A stretch of DNA of 60,880 nucleotides, taken from positions 1 to 60,880 of the forward strand of contig DASUYB010000090.1 of the NCBI GenBank assembly GCA_036377595.1. Direction: 5' to 3'. Origin of the DNA: Longimicrobium sp. Its GTDB lineage: Bacteria > Gemmatimonadota > Gemmatimonadetes > Longimicrobiales > Longimicrobiaceae. Shown here piece by piece: positions 41,311 to 50,228 of this stretch. The notes beneath the pieces are model-generated. The model was not told where the DNA came from, ran no database searches, and was given only the letters and a program-made list of their open reading frames with translations. Made by a program: the position numbers and the translations under genes. How positions within the stretch are numbered: the stretch's first letter is position 1; each line of letters opens with the position of its first letter.

Positions 41311-42674
41311 GGCACATCGCGCAAACTCTGGGGCAGCAGCGGCGCCGCATCCTCCAGCCGCGCGCGCAGCTCCTCCGCTGTGAACGAGAGGAGATCGATC
41401 ATCCGCCGCTCGTCGACGGGCCGGCGATCGACGGTGAACAGGCGGAAGGCGCGGGCCGTGTAGTACAGCTCGTCGGAGAGCTGCGGCAGGCCGATCAGCC
41501 CCGCGCGCCCCTCGTCCGTGAGCCGGTGGACGGTGCCGTCGCGGCGCATCAGCAGCAGGTCCAGCCCCAGCATCCGCGGCTTCTCGGGATAGTCGACGAA
41601 CGCGCCGCCGTCCTCCAGCTCCAGCTCGCGGGCCAGGCGCAGCTCCAGATCGTAGCGCAGCCGCGGCTCGGTGTAGAGCCACTCCTCGGCGGGAAGGCCG
41701 CGCAGCGCCTCGCCCGGCAGCTCCAGCGCGCGCTTGGGGAGCCGCCGCTCGCGCAGCGCCGGGAGCCACCGCCGCGCGATCCGCCGCGCGTGCGGGCCGG
41801 CGCCGGCGCACGCGCGCAGCTCCAGCGTCACCAGCAGCCGCTCGTCGGTCTGGCCCACCAGCTCGTCCTGCGTCAGCAGCCCGCCGTCCACCGCCTCCTG
41901 CACCAGCCGCTTGTACACCGCCGTGGCCGCGCGCACCGCGTGGTGCCAGTAGACGTTGCGGAACATCTGGTACTTGGAGAAGAGCATGGACTCCAGCGCC
42001 GACAGCCCCTTCTCGTGGATCCCGATCTCCCGCCGCCCGGTCCGCGGGTCGTCGAGCAGCGCCAGCGCGTGCAGCAGCCGGTCCACGTCCACGTCGCCGT
42101 AGGGAACGCCACAGAAGCGCGCGTCGCGGCGCAGGTACTCGATCTTGTCCAGGTCCAGGCTCCCCGACACCAGCCCCTGCAGCGGCGACGCAGACGCGCC
42201 GCGCACCAGCGCCTCGATCCGCGCCGCCGCCCCCGGGGCCACCTCCTCCAGCGCGGCGGCGGTGCGCGGCGCGGCCAGGAAGCGCGCCGTGTGCGATTCG
42301 TGGTCGCCCGGCACCCACTCGCCGTCGAGCTCCTCGAGCGCGTGGCTGAACGGGTAGTGCCCCACGTCGTGCAGCAGCGCGGCGTAGGGAACGAGCGCGC
42401 ACTCCGTCTGGTCGACGCCCTCCAGCTCGCCCCGCTCGCCCAGGAGGCCGAGCGCGCGGCGGGCGAGGTGGTACACGCCCAGCGCGTGGTCGAAGCGCGT
42501 GTGTGTGGCGCCCGGGTACACGAGGTAGGCCAGGCCGAGCTGCCGGATGTGCCGCAGCCGCTGGAACTCGGGCGTGTCGATCAGCGCGACCGCCGTGGGG
42601 TCCAGACGGATGGTGTTCCAGAGCGGGTCGCGGACGACCTCGAACTCGTGGGCGGGATGGGCGGCGTGTGGCAT
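41307..42674 (-). CDS. HD-domain phosphohydrolase (SAMHD1/dGTPase-like)
   Basis: 455-residue cytosolic metal-dependent phosphohydrolase. HD motifs are visible as HTRFDHALGVYHLA, LLHDVGHYPFSHALEE and, further on, LDLDKIEYLRRDA. The text around them (RLRHIRQLGLAYLVYPGATH) is the family related to dGTP triphosphohydrolases and SAMHD1, which act on nucleotides or nucleic acid. The exact substrate is not shown. ATG 42674 agrees with family length (conserved IRLDPTAVALIDTPEFQRL soon after). It is followed in an overlapping operon by a two-span membrane protein. Confidence 0.9.
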   Translation of the reverse strand: MPHAAHPAHEFEVVRDPLWNTIRLDPTAVALIDTPEFQRLRHIRQLGLAYLVYPGATHTRFDHALGVYHLARRALGLLGERGELEGVDQTECALVPYAALLHDVGHYPFSHALEELDGEWVPGDHESHTARFLAAPRTAAALEEVAPGAAARIEALVRGASASPLQGLVSGSLDLDKIEYLRRDARFCGVPYGDVDVDRLLHALALLDDPRTGRREIGIHEKGLSALESMLFSKYQMFRNVYWHHAVRAATAVYKRLVQEAVDGGLLTQDELVGQTDERLLVTLELRACAGAGPHARRIARRWLPALRERRLPKRALELPGEALRGLPAEEWLYTEPRLRYDLELRLARELELEDGGAFVDYPEKPRMLGLDLLLMRRDGTVHRLTDEGRAGLIGLPQLSDELYYTARAFRLFTVDRRPVDERRMIDLLSFTAEELRARLEDAAPLLPQSLRDVP

Positions 42675-42840
42675 TGTGGCCCGGAAGGTGGCGCCGCGCC
42701 GCGGGCCGGGCAAGAAGGTGGACAGGGTGCGTGAGAAAGAGGCCACCGTGCGCACGGTTTGCGCCGTTGCGCACTTCCGCCCCGATGCGTTGATCGTCTA
42801 CTGCGCAAGCAGCGCGCGGGTGGCTCCGGCGGCGGACGGG

Positions 42841-43848
42841 TCAGCCGCCGGCGTGCGGGACGAGCTCGGCATCGGCTTCGGGAAGAAGGGTTACGCCGTC
42901 GGCTGACTTCCAGCGCTCGAACAGCGCCCGCGCCGTCCCGTTGTGCACGGCGGCGTCGACGGCGGCGTGCTGCGCGCGGTCGGCGACCACGCGGCAGAGG
43001 GGGAACCGCCCGCGCTGCGGCCGCGCGGGGGGGAGCGGCCCCGCCGCCGCGGCGGCCACCAGCTCGGCCGTCATCTCCACCCACAGCCGGTCCATCCTCA
43101 GGCGCAGGTCGTTGCGCGACTCGCCGCCGCGGACGGGAACGAGGCGGCGCTCGAGGATGCCCCCGGTGTCGATCCCCGCGTCGACGCGGAACGTGGTGGC
43201 GCCCAGGGGAACGCCGCGCAGCAGCGAGTTGGCAAGCAGGTCGTTCCCCCGGATCCACGGGAGCAGCCCCGGGTGCACGTTCACCACGCCTTCGCGCGGG
43301 ATCTCCAGCACCTCCGGCGCCAGCAGGCCGCATCCCGCCAGCACCACCACGTCGGGCGCCAGCCGGCGCAGGTCGCGCCTCATCCACGCGCCGTTCAGCC
43401 ACCCCGTGATCACCACCCTGGTGCCGCCGCCCGCCTCGCGCGCCGTGCGGCGGTGGAGGAGGTGCTGCCTGGCCGCGCGGGGGAGCGCCAGGAGGAGCTC
43501 CCGCAGCCGCTGCGGCCACGGGAGCGGCTGCCGGCGCTTCGCCGTGCGCTCGCGCGAGAGCAGCAGCGTCAGCTCCGGGAGCGGCCTGCGCGCGCGCAAC
43601 TCGTTCATGACTTCGGCGAGGAAGCTCCCGCCGCGCGACAGGACGACGACGCGGCGGGCCTTCCGCGCCTGCGGGTTGGAATGAGGGAGCAACGGATGCG
43701 TGGGTACGGTCGTGACGAAGGGCGCGGGCGACCCCGGCGCCGCCCACGGCTCGGGCCGGTCAAATCTACCGCGGCGGATGGAGCCGGGACACCGCGGCGA
43801 GCCGCCGGTCGGCCCATCCGCACGGGACGGCGAAGCGCCGGATCGCAT
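42841..43848 (-). CDS. Formyltransferase-fold protein
   Basis: 335 residues. The core from about residue 65 is a formyl-transferase domain: RRVVVLSRGGSFLAEVM at the nucleotide-like loop, VVVLAGCGLLAPEVL, the signature VVNVHPGLLPWIRGNDLL and the GATTFRVDAGIDTGGIL strand. Methionyl-tRNA, GAR and sugar-amine formyltransferases share this. The conserved Asn-x-His of the active site is seen as VNVHP, so catalysis is possible; substrate unknown. The first 55 residues look unlike the rest and may not be translated; the only clear start is ATG 43848, nine bases after the permease stop, while a TTG inside (near residue 52) is an alternative. Confidence 0.8.
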   Translation of the reverse strand: MRSGASPSRADGPTGGSPRCPGSIRRGRFDRPEPWAAPGSPAPFVTTVPTHPLLPHSNPQARKARRVVVLSRGGSFLAEVMNELRARRPLPELTLLLSRERTAKRRQPLPWPQRLRELLLALPRAARQHLLHRRTAREAGGGTRVVITGWLNGAWMRRDLRRLAPDVVVLAGCGLLAPEVLEIPREGVVNVHPGLLPWIRGNDLLANSLLRGVPLGATTFRVDAGIDTGGILERRLVPVRGGESRNDLRLRMDRLWVEMTAELVAAAAAGPLPPARPQRGRFPLCRVVADRAQHAAVDAAVHNGTARALFERWKSADGVTLLPEADAELVPHAGG

Positions 43849-43857
43849 CGCGTTCGC

Positions 43858-45840
43858 TCACGCCGCCGCCCGGTCCCCCGGCGCGTTGAGGGCGCGGACG
43901 GGGAGGAGCATGGTGTTCATCCCCTCGAACTGCAGGCGGCGCTGGATCTGCTCGGCGGTGTTGTTGTGCAGCACGCGGAAGAACCATCCCTCGCGCTGGA
44001 AGATCAGCTTGCCCAGGAAGAAGATCGCGCGCGGGAACTCGCGGTGGATCTCCCCGCACAGCCGCTCCGCGCCGGCCACCGCCTCGGTCCCCATCTCCAT
44101 CCGGTAGTCCGCCGCCAGTCCCAGGCCGCGCGCCAGCCGCACGTACTCGCGCAGCGCGGCCTCGGTGCGCCCGCGGACGCGCTCCACCTCCTCCACCCCC
44201 TTCATCGCCGCGGAGTCGATGACACCGACGGAGACGAACAGGAAGTTGCGGAACACGCCGGGGAAGAGCCGCTGCACCGTCAGCAGCGCGTGGATTCCCA
44301 GCCCGCCGTAGCCGCCCACCAGCAGCACCGCCGTCTGCTGTTTCGGGTCCAGCGGCGGGGGCGGGCCATCGTGCGACGCGGGGATGTCGCGCATCACCTC
44401 GTCCAGGCGGCGGAAGGAGGCGCGCACGCGGTCGTAGTGGCGGCGGACGAGCATGCATCCCGCGACCACGGCGCCGGTCACCACCAGCGTCACCCATCCC
44501 CCCAGCTCCAGCTTCTCGTAGACCACGCCGGCCAGGATCCCCGCGCACATCGCCAGCGCCACGCCGTGGATCGCCAGGCCGCGTCTCCGTCCCACATCCC
44601 GATTCCGCAGCCAGTAGCGCACCATTCCCAGCTGGGAGAGGGAGAAGGTGACGAACACGTTGATGGAGTACATGGTCACCAGCGTGGTGATGTCGCCCCT
44701 GGTGTAGACCAGCGTCGCCAGCGCGGCGCCGCCCATCAGCAGCACGCCGTCCTGCGCGGTCAGCCGGTCCGACAGCGCGGCGAAGCGGTGCGGCATCCAG
44801 CTGTCGATGGCCATGTTCCCCATCACCCGCGGCCCGTCCAGGAACCCCGCCTGTGCGGCGACGAAGAGCAGCGCCGCCTCCGTCGCCAGCGTCAGCACCA
44901 CGAAGGCGCCGCCCGCGTCGAATCCACCGATCCTCCATCCCCCCGCGAAGCGCTCCAGCAGCACCGCGTTCAGCGTCTTCCCCGGCACCGGGGCGACGTG
45001 GAAGAGCAGGTAGAGGAGCAGGATGCCGCCCGCCGTCACGGCCAGGGAGACGGCCATCAGCGTCATCGTGCGCGTGGCCGTCTTCACCTTGGGCTCGCGC
45101 ATGATCTGCAGCCCGTTGGAGACCGCCTCGATCCCCGTGTACGTGCCCGCACCCATGGCGTACGCGCGGAAGAAGACGGCGAAGAGGCCGAAGAATCCCA
45201 GCGTCGCCAGCCCCTGGCCGAAGCCGCCGGAGACCTCGGCCGCGACGCGCGGGAGCTGGACGGCGTGCGTGGCCAGTCCCCCGGCGATCAGGACGGCGTG
45301 GCAGACGAGGAAGGCGATGAAGATCGGCGCCAGCACCGTCACCGACTCCTTCACGCCGCGCAGGTTGAGCACGACGAGCAGGACGATGACGAACGCGGTG
45401 GCGGCCAGCTTGTACGCGTGCATCCAGGGCGGCAGCACGCTGAACACCTGGTCCGCGCCGCCGGCGATGGAGACGGAGATGGTGAGCACGTAGTCCACCA
45501 GCAGCGCCGCGCCCGACACCACGCCCCAGCGCGGGCCGAGGAGCTCCGTCGCGACCACGTATCCGCCGCCGCCGAACGGGAAGCGGCGGATGATCTGCGA
45601 GTAGGCCACGGAGATGACGAGCACCGTCACCGCCGACGCGGCGGCGAGCGCCACGGCCAGGTAGCCGTGCCCGCCCAGCGCGCGGAACGCCTCGTCCGGC
45701 CCGTACGCGGACGACGACAGCCCGTCCGCGCCGAGGCCGACCCACGCGAGCAGGGCGACGAGGGAGATGGTGTGGTACGTCCTGGGGTCCATCACGTCGC
45801 GCGGCCGTCCGAGGACCGCGCGCCTGATCTTCGTGTTCAT
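43858..45840 (-). CDS. APC-superfamily permease, KimA/KUP-like potassium transporter candidate
   Basis: 660-residue inner-membrane protein with about twelve spans followed by a 160-residue cytosolic domain. The first span contains GLGADGLSSSAYGPDEAF, characteristic of KimA-type transporters and their near relatives. The C-terminal domain (AVLLVGGYGGLGIHALL through HREFPRAIFFLGKLIF) resembles nucleotide-binding or USP-like regulators seen in KimA. In Firmicutes kimA is controlled by a c-di-AMP riboswitch; here the 5' leader carries the same riboswitch class and a terminator (46006-46143 and 45890-45923). Potassium uptake is inferred from both. ATG 45840 lacks a clear ribosome-binding site; ATG 45792 is an alternative. 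Confidence 0.85.
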   Translation of the reverse strand: MNTKIRRAVLGRPRDVMDPRTYHTISLVALLAWVGLGADGLSSSAYGPDEAFRALGGHGYLAVALAAASAVTVLVISVAYSQIIRRFPFGGGGYVVATELLGPRWGVVSGAALLVDYVLTISVSIAGGADQVFSVLPPWMHAYKLAATAFVIVLLVVLNLRGVKESVTVLAPIFIAFLVCHAVLIAGGLATHAVQLPRVAAEVSGGFGQGLATLGFFGLFAVFFRAYAMGAGTYTGIEAVSNGLQIMREPKVKTATRTMTLMAVSLAVTAGGILLLYLLFHVAPVPGKTLNAVLLERFAGGWRIGGFDAGGAFVVLTLATEAALLFVAAQAGFLDGPRVMGNMAIDSWMPHRFAALSDRLTAQDGVLLMGGAALATLVYTRGDITTLVTMYSINVFVTFSLSQLGMVRYWLRNRDVGRRRGLAIHGVALAMCAGILAGVVYEKLELGGWVTLVVTGAVVAGCMLVRRHYDRVRASFRRLDEVMRDIPASHDGPPPPLDPKQQTAVLLVGGYGGLGIHALLTVQRLFPGVFRNFLFVSVGVIDSAAMKGVEEVERVRGRTEAALREYVRLARGLGLAADYRMEMGTEAVAGAERLCGEIHREFPRAIFFLGKLIFQREGWFFRVLHNNTAEQIQRRLQFEGMNTMLLPVRALNAPGDRAAA

Positions 45841-45889
45841 CTGCGGATGCGCGTGAGGCCCGCCTCGTCACGGGGACGCGGCGGGCAGC

Positions 45890-45923
45890 AAAAAAAGCCC
45901 GGCGCCGCGGGTGCGGCGACGGG
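45890..45923 (-). terminator. Intrinsic terminator in the riboswitch expression platform
   Basis: Minus strand CCCGTCGCCGC pairs with GCGGCGCCGGG (one mismatch, loop ACCC), followed by C and TTTTTTT. It stands between riboswitch and start codon, so it can switch off the permease. Confidence 0.88.
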
Positions 45924-46005
45924 TGCGTGAACGGGAGTTCTGGAGCGTCCCGCGGCGCACGGAAACGCGCGGCGGGACGGCGGAGGCTCGTCCATCACCC
46001 TTCCT

Positions 46006-46143
46006 GTGCAGCCTGCGAGGTTAGCTGTCGGGTTCGGAGCGGGAAGTCTCCGTCCGGCATCCGCCGGATTCACCCCGGAGCGGCCGCGGCCGCTCGATGG
46101 GTCCCCCGCCGCGCGGCTCCTGGGACCGCGCGCTCGGCTGTGA
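46006..46143 (-). promoter_or_regulatory. Cyclic di-AMP (ydaO/yuaA-type) riboswitch
   Basis: Minus strand contains the class hallmarks in order: GGGGGACCCA, GGGGTGAATCC, GGAGACTTCCCGCTCCGAA and CCCGACAGCTAACCTCGCAG followed by GCTG. P1 is formed by CAGCC (46136-46140) and GGCTG (46009-46013). These match the known consensus of ydaO RNAs, which bind c-di-AMP and usually turn transcription off at high ligand. A terminator lies downstream, in front of a KimA-like gene. Confidence 0.92.
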
Positions 46144-46179
46144 TGTGTCAGGCGTCCGCTGGTGTCGCGGACGGCATCA

Positions 46180-46207
46180 ACGATATCGCGTCCGCCGCGC
46201 GCGTCAA
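46180..46207 (-). promoter_or_regulatory. Promoter of the riboswitch leader
   Basis: TTGACG (complement of 46202-46207), 16-bp spacer, TATCGT (complement of 46180-46185). The start would be near 46173, about 30 bases before the riboswitch. Confidence 0.55.
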
Positions 46208-46217
46208 GCGGCGGCCG

Positions 46218-46268
46218 CCCCTCATCCCCCCGACCCCCTTCTCCCAACTGCAGGTGAAGGGGGAGACC
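46218..46268. repeat. Repeat E, copy 2
   Basis: CTCATCCCCCCGACCCCCTT then CTCCCAACTGCAGGTGAAG and GGGGGAGACC, the same frame as 47396-47466. Confidence 0.75.
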
Positions 46269-46284
46269 TACGAGGAGATGGGGA

Positions 46285-47265
<981 letters not shown>

Positions 47266-47395
47266 GGGCGTGTCCCGGATTCCGATTCCGAACCGTCTTC
47301 AGCCGCGGCGACTTCGCGAGAAGCGCACCACGAGGGGCTCGCGGTCTCGCCTGTCATCTCCACAAACTGCGGTCGGTGATGGTGCGATGAACAGC

Positions 47396-47466
47396 GGGGG
47401 CGCTTCGCGCGGGCCCTCATCCCCCCGACCCCCTTCTCCCAAACTGCGGGAGAAGGGGGAGATCTC
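47396..47466. repeat. Repeat E, copy 3
   Basis: GGGGGCGCTTCGCGCGGGCC, CTCATCCCCCCGACCCCC and the hairpin TTCTCCCAAACTGCGGGAGA. Same block order as 16459-16530. Confidence 0.75.
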
Positions 47467-47535
47467 AGCGCGGGGGCGGCATCTGCTCGATGTGCGAAGA
47501 TACGTGCGTCGGCGGTGTGTTGCTGTTGCAGTTTA

Positions 47536-47613
47536 CCTCTCCTGCTGTCGGGAGAGGTCGGAGAATCGGCCGTGACATGCAGTACCGTCACGGCCGATTC
47601 TCCGGGTGAGGGT
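47536..47613. repeat. Repeat D, copy 3, with variable hairpin
   Basis: CTCTCCTGCTGTCGGGAGAG and CGGGTGAGGGT enclose a perfect hairpin with arms GAGAATCGGCCGTGAC and GTCACGGCCGATTCTC. The outer blocks match copy 2 at 29631-29708, while the inner stem differs. Confidence 0.8.
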
Positions 47614-47717
47614 GGATCGCCGCGGCATGCGCGGATGGCCGCCAGCGGGAAAGTCCGGCAAGTTTGTTGCGCGTCCGCACACGGGCGAACGCAATCCGCA
47701 GCTCACGTGGACGCACC

Positions 47718-48704
47718 ATGGCCGCACCATCGAAGGCGAAGGCGAAGCCATCTCCCCCCAACGTGCGCGAGGCGGACGCGGGGCCGGAGCTCATCCCCGC
47801 GCGCGGCAAGGCGTGCGAGGTGAAGGTCGGCGGCAGGACCGTGCGCCTCACCAATCTCCACAAGCCGTTCTGGCCCGAGCTGGGGATCACCAAGGGCGAC
47901 CTGCTGCGCTACTACCTGTCCGTCAGCGAGTGGCTCATCCCCCACCTGCGCGGCCGCGCGATGGTGATGAAGCGCTATCCCAACGGCTGGAAGGACCCGT
48001 TCTTCTTCATGAAGCGCACGCCGGAGGGCGCGCCGGCCTGGCTGAAGACCTGCTCCATCGAGCACAAGTCCAAGAGCATCATCGACTTTCCCATCGTCAA
48101 CGACGTGGCGTCGCTGCTGTGGGTGGTGAACCTGGGGTGCATCGACCTGAACCAGTGGTACGCCACCTGTGAGGACTACAACCGCCCCGACTACGTGCAC
48201 TTCGACCTGGACCCCGTCCCCGGCGCCGACTTCGCGAAGGTGCGGCAGGTGGCGCTGCACGTGCGCGACGCGCTGTCGAAGCTGGGGATGAAGAGCTACC
48301 CGAAGACCACGGGCTCCAAGGGGATCCACGTCTACGTGCCGATCGTCCGCGGGCCGCTGCAGAAGCAGGTGTGGGGCTTCGCCAAGCGCTTCGCCCAGGC
48401 GATGGAGCAGCTGTATCCGGACATTGTCACCGCCGAGTACCGCGTGGCCAAGCGGCCGGCGGGGCGCGTCCTCGTCGACTACAACCAGAATGCGTGGGGG
48501 CGCACGCTGGCCTCCGTCTACTCCGTGCGCGCCAAGCCCGGCGCCACCGTCTCCACCCCCGTGACGTGGGAGGAGATCGAGGACGGGGTGGAGATCGAGG
48601 ACTTCACGCTGACGAACGTCCCCGCGCGCGTCCGTGAGCGTGGTGACCTGTATCGCCCGCTGCTGCTGAACCGCGGCCGCTTCGACCTGTCGAAGCTGAT
48701 CTGA
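47718..48704 (+). CDS. LigD-type DNA polymerase/primase domain protein (NHEJ)
   Basis: 328-residue stand-alone polymerase domain of the LigD type (archaeo-eukaryotic primase fold), which adds ribonucleotides or nucleotides during non-homologous end joining. Catalytic aspartates are in HFDLDP (D163, D165), with TTGSKGIHVYVPI as the second conserved motif and RVAKRPAGRVLVDYNQN as the third. In many bacteria this domain is fused with a ligase and a phosphoesterase; here it is separate and the ligase gene lies 255 bp downstream on the same strand. Ku is not in the window. ATG 47718 starts a basic, disordered N-terminus of about 35 residues. Confidence 0.92.
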   Translation: MAAPSKAKAKPSPPNVREADAGPELIPARGKACEVKVGGRTVRLTNLHKPFWPELGITKGDLLRYYLSVSEWLIPHLRGRAMVMKRYPNGWKDPFFFMKRTPEGAPAWLKTCSIEHKSKSIIDFPIVNDVASLLWVVNLGCIDLNQWYATCEDYNRPDYVHFDLDPVPGADFAKVRQVALHVRDALSKLGMKSYPKTTGSKGIHVYVPIVRGPLQKQVWGFAKRFAQAMEQLYPDIVTAEYRVAKRPAGRVLVDYNQNAWGRTLASVYSVRAKPGATVSTPVTWEEIEDGVEIEDFTLTNVPARVRERGDLYRPLLLNRGRFDLSKLI

Positions 48705-48742
48705 CGCGGATCGAGGGAGATGAAGAGGGTGCCGCGCACGAT

Positions 48743-48809
48743 GTCATCCTGAGGACGCCGCGCGCGGAAGCTGCGTCGACGCAAGTGCTTGCGGCGTCCG
48801 AAGGATCCA
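48743..48809. repeat. REP-like repeat B, copy 3
   Basis: GTCATCCTGAGGACGCCG at the left, GCGGCGTCCGAAGGATCC at the right. Arranged head-to-head with copy 4, inside the 255-bp gap between polymerase and ligase. Confidence 0.75.
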
Positions 48810-48860
48810 GCCGACCCCCGGATGGACCGGCCTTTAAGGGAGATCTCCAGGCGGGGGCGA

Positions 48861-48928
48861 GTAGATCCTTCGGGAGCGCCAACCCTATGCGTCGACGCAA
48901 GCTCGGTGCGGCGCTCCCTCAGGATGAC
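48861..48928. repeat. REP-like repeat B, copy 4
   Basis: GTAGATCCTTCGGGAGCGCC on the left and GGCGCTCCCTCAGGATGAC on the right: opposite orientation to copy 3, and the shared TGCGTCGACGCAAG-type centre occurs in both. Confidence 0.75.
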
Positions 48929-48959
48929 ACTGATTCAATTACCCAGGAGTGGAGACTGG

Positions 48960-49988
48960 ATGGAGCTGCCGATCGCGCTGGGCTACGCGCCGATGGAGGC
49001 GGACGCGGGCGCCGAGATCCCCACCGGCGACGGATGGATGTACGAGCCGAAGTGGGACGGCTTCCGCTGCCTGGCCTTCCGCGACGGCGACGAGGTCGAT
49101 CTCCGCTCCAAGTCCGGCAAGCCGCTCGCGCGCTACTTTCCCGACGTGGTCGAGGCCATGCGCTCGCTGCGCGCCCGCCGCTTCGTGCTCGACGGCGAGA
49201 TCGTCGTTCCCGTGGGCGACTCGCTGTCGTTCGAGGAGCTGCAGCTGCGCCTCCATCCCGCCGCCAGCCGCGTGCAGAAGCTGGCGGCGGCCCACCCGGC
49301 CGTGTTCGTCGCGTTCGACCTGCTGCTGGGGCCGCGCGGCGGGCCACTGACCGACCGGCCGCTGGAGGAGCGGCGGCGGAAGCTGGAGGAGCTCGCGGAG
49401 CAGTTCTTCGAGCCGGGCGGCCCCGTACGCCTGTCGAAGTCCACAACCGACGTCCGCACCGCGCGGGGGTGGCTCACCGGCAGCATCCGCGGGCTCGACG
49501 GGGTGATGGCCAAGCGCGCGGACGAGCCGTACGCCACCGGCGAGCGCACGGCGATGGTGAAGATCAAGAACCTGCGCTCGGCGGACTGCGTGGTCGGCGG
49601 CTTCCGCTACGCGCAGAAGAAGCCGATCGTGGGTTCGCTCCTGCTCGGCCTGTACACGGCGGACGGGCTGCTGCACCACGTCGGCTTCTGCAGCGCCATC
49701 CCCGTGGAGGAGCGCGCGGAGCTGACGCCGAAGCTGGAGAAGCTGCGGCAGCCGCCCGGCTTCACCGGCAATGCGCCGGGCGGACCCAGCCGCTGGAGCA
49801 CCGAGCGCAGCACGCAGTGGGAGCCGCTCGCGCCGAAGCTGGTCGCCGAGGTGCAGTACGACCACTTCAGCGGCGGCCGCTTCCGCCACGGCACGCGCTT
49901 CCTGCGCTGGCGCCCCGACAAGGACCCGCGCCAGTGCAGCATGGAGCAGGTCATCCGCGAGAGCCGCTCGACGGCGGCTCTGCTGTAA
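48960..49988 (+). CDS. ATP-dependent DNA ligase (LigC/LigD-ligase type)
   Basis: 342-residue ligase with nucleotidyltransferase and OB-fold domains. The adenylated lysine is K31 in EPKWDGFR (motif I); DLRSKSGKPL, VLDGEIVV, FVAFDLLL, GLDGVMAKRADEPY and AMVKIKNLRSADCVV are motifs III-V, and the C-terminal OB fold follows (VAEVQYDHFSGGRFRHGTRF). It would seal DNA nicks in end joining with the polymerase encoded just upstream. Between them is a 255-bp spacer carrying two REP-like elements. GGAG precedes ATG 48960 by a suitable distance. Confidence 0.94.
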   Translation: MELPIALGYAPMEADAGAEIPTGDGWMYEPKWDGFRCLAFRDGDEVDLRSKSGKPLARYFPDVVEAMRSLRARRFVLDGEIVVPVGDSLSFEELQLRLHPAASRVQKLAAAHPAVFVAFDLLLGPRGGPLTDRPLEERRRKLEELAEQFFEPGGPVRLSKSTTDVRTARGWLTGSIRGLDGVMAKRADEPYATGERTAMVKIKNLRSADCVVGGFRYAQKKPIVGSLLLGLYTADGLLHHVGFCSAIPVEERAELTPKLEKLRQPPGFTGNAPGGPSRWSTERSTQWEPLAPKLVAEVQYDHFSGGRFRHGTRFLRWRPDKDPRQCSMEQVIRESRSTAALL

Positions 49989-50044
49989 TCGGCCGACGCG
50001 TCGGCGCGAAAGTCTGACTGTGGCTCGGACGCCGGCCACAGATT

Positions 50045-50106
50045 CCTCAGGCGCCGCAAGGATTTGTGCGTACGCGGTTTGAGCGCGCGGCGCCTTCGGA
50101 ATGACA
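50045..50106. repeat. Diverged REP-like element
   Basis: CTCAGGCGCCGCAAGGAT ... GCGCGGCGCCTTCGGAATG: an inverted repeat of the B type but with altered ends. Between ligase and YgfZ genes. Confidence 0.5.
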
Positions 50107-50228
50107 GACTCGGCTTTGGTGCTTTCAGGAATGACAGTCTTGGTCTTGATGCTATCTTGATCGACAAACCAGCCGTTCGTCGCGGTGTACCAGCGTCGAA
50201 CCGGCTGTTCATCTCAACAGGCAATCCG

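Larger units (their letters stand above)
45841..46284 (-). other. Riboswitch-bearing 5' leader of the permease gene (gene-free region)
   Basis: Reading leftwards: promoter 46180-46207, riboswitch 46006-46143, terminator 45890-45923, then about 50 bases to the ATG. Repeat E copy 2 occupies 46218-46268 beyond the promoter. No protein gene is seen. Confidence 0.8.
47266..47717. other. 452-bp divergent spacer filled with repeats
   Basis: Repeat E copy 3 (47396-47466) and repeat D copy 3 (47536-47613) take up a third of it. No gene seen. Promoters for the oxidoreductase and for the LigD-type polymerase gene must be here. Confidence 0.5.

Noticed and set aside
42943-45930. 995-codon plus-strand frame
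   Set aside because: Antisense of the formyltransferase-like and KimA-like genes, covering the riboswitch terminator as well.
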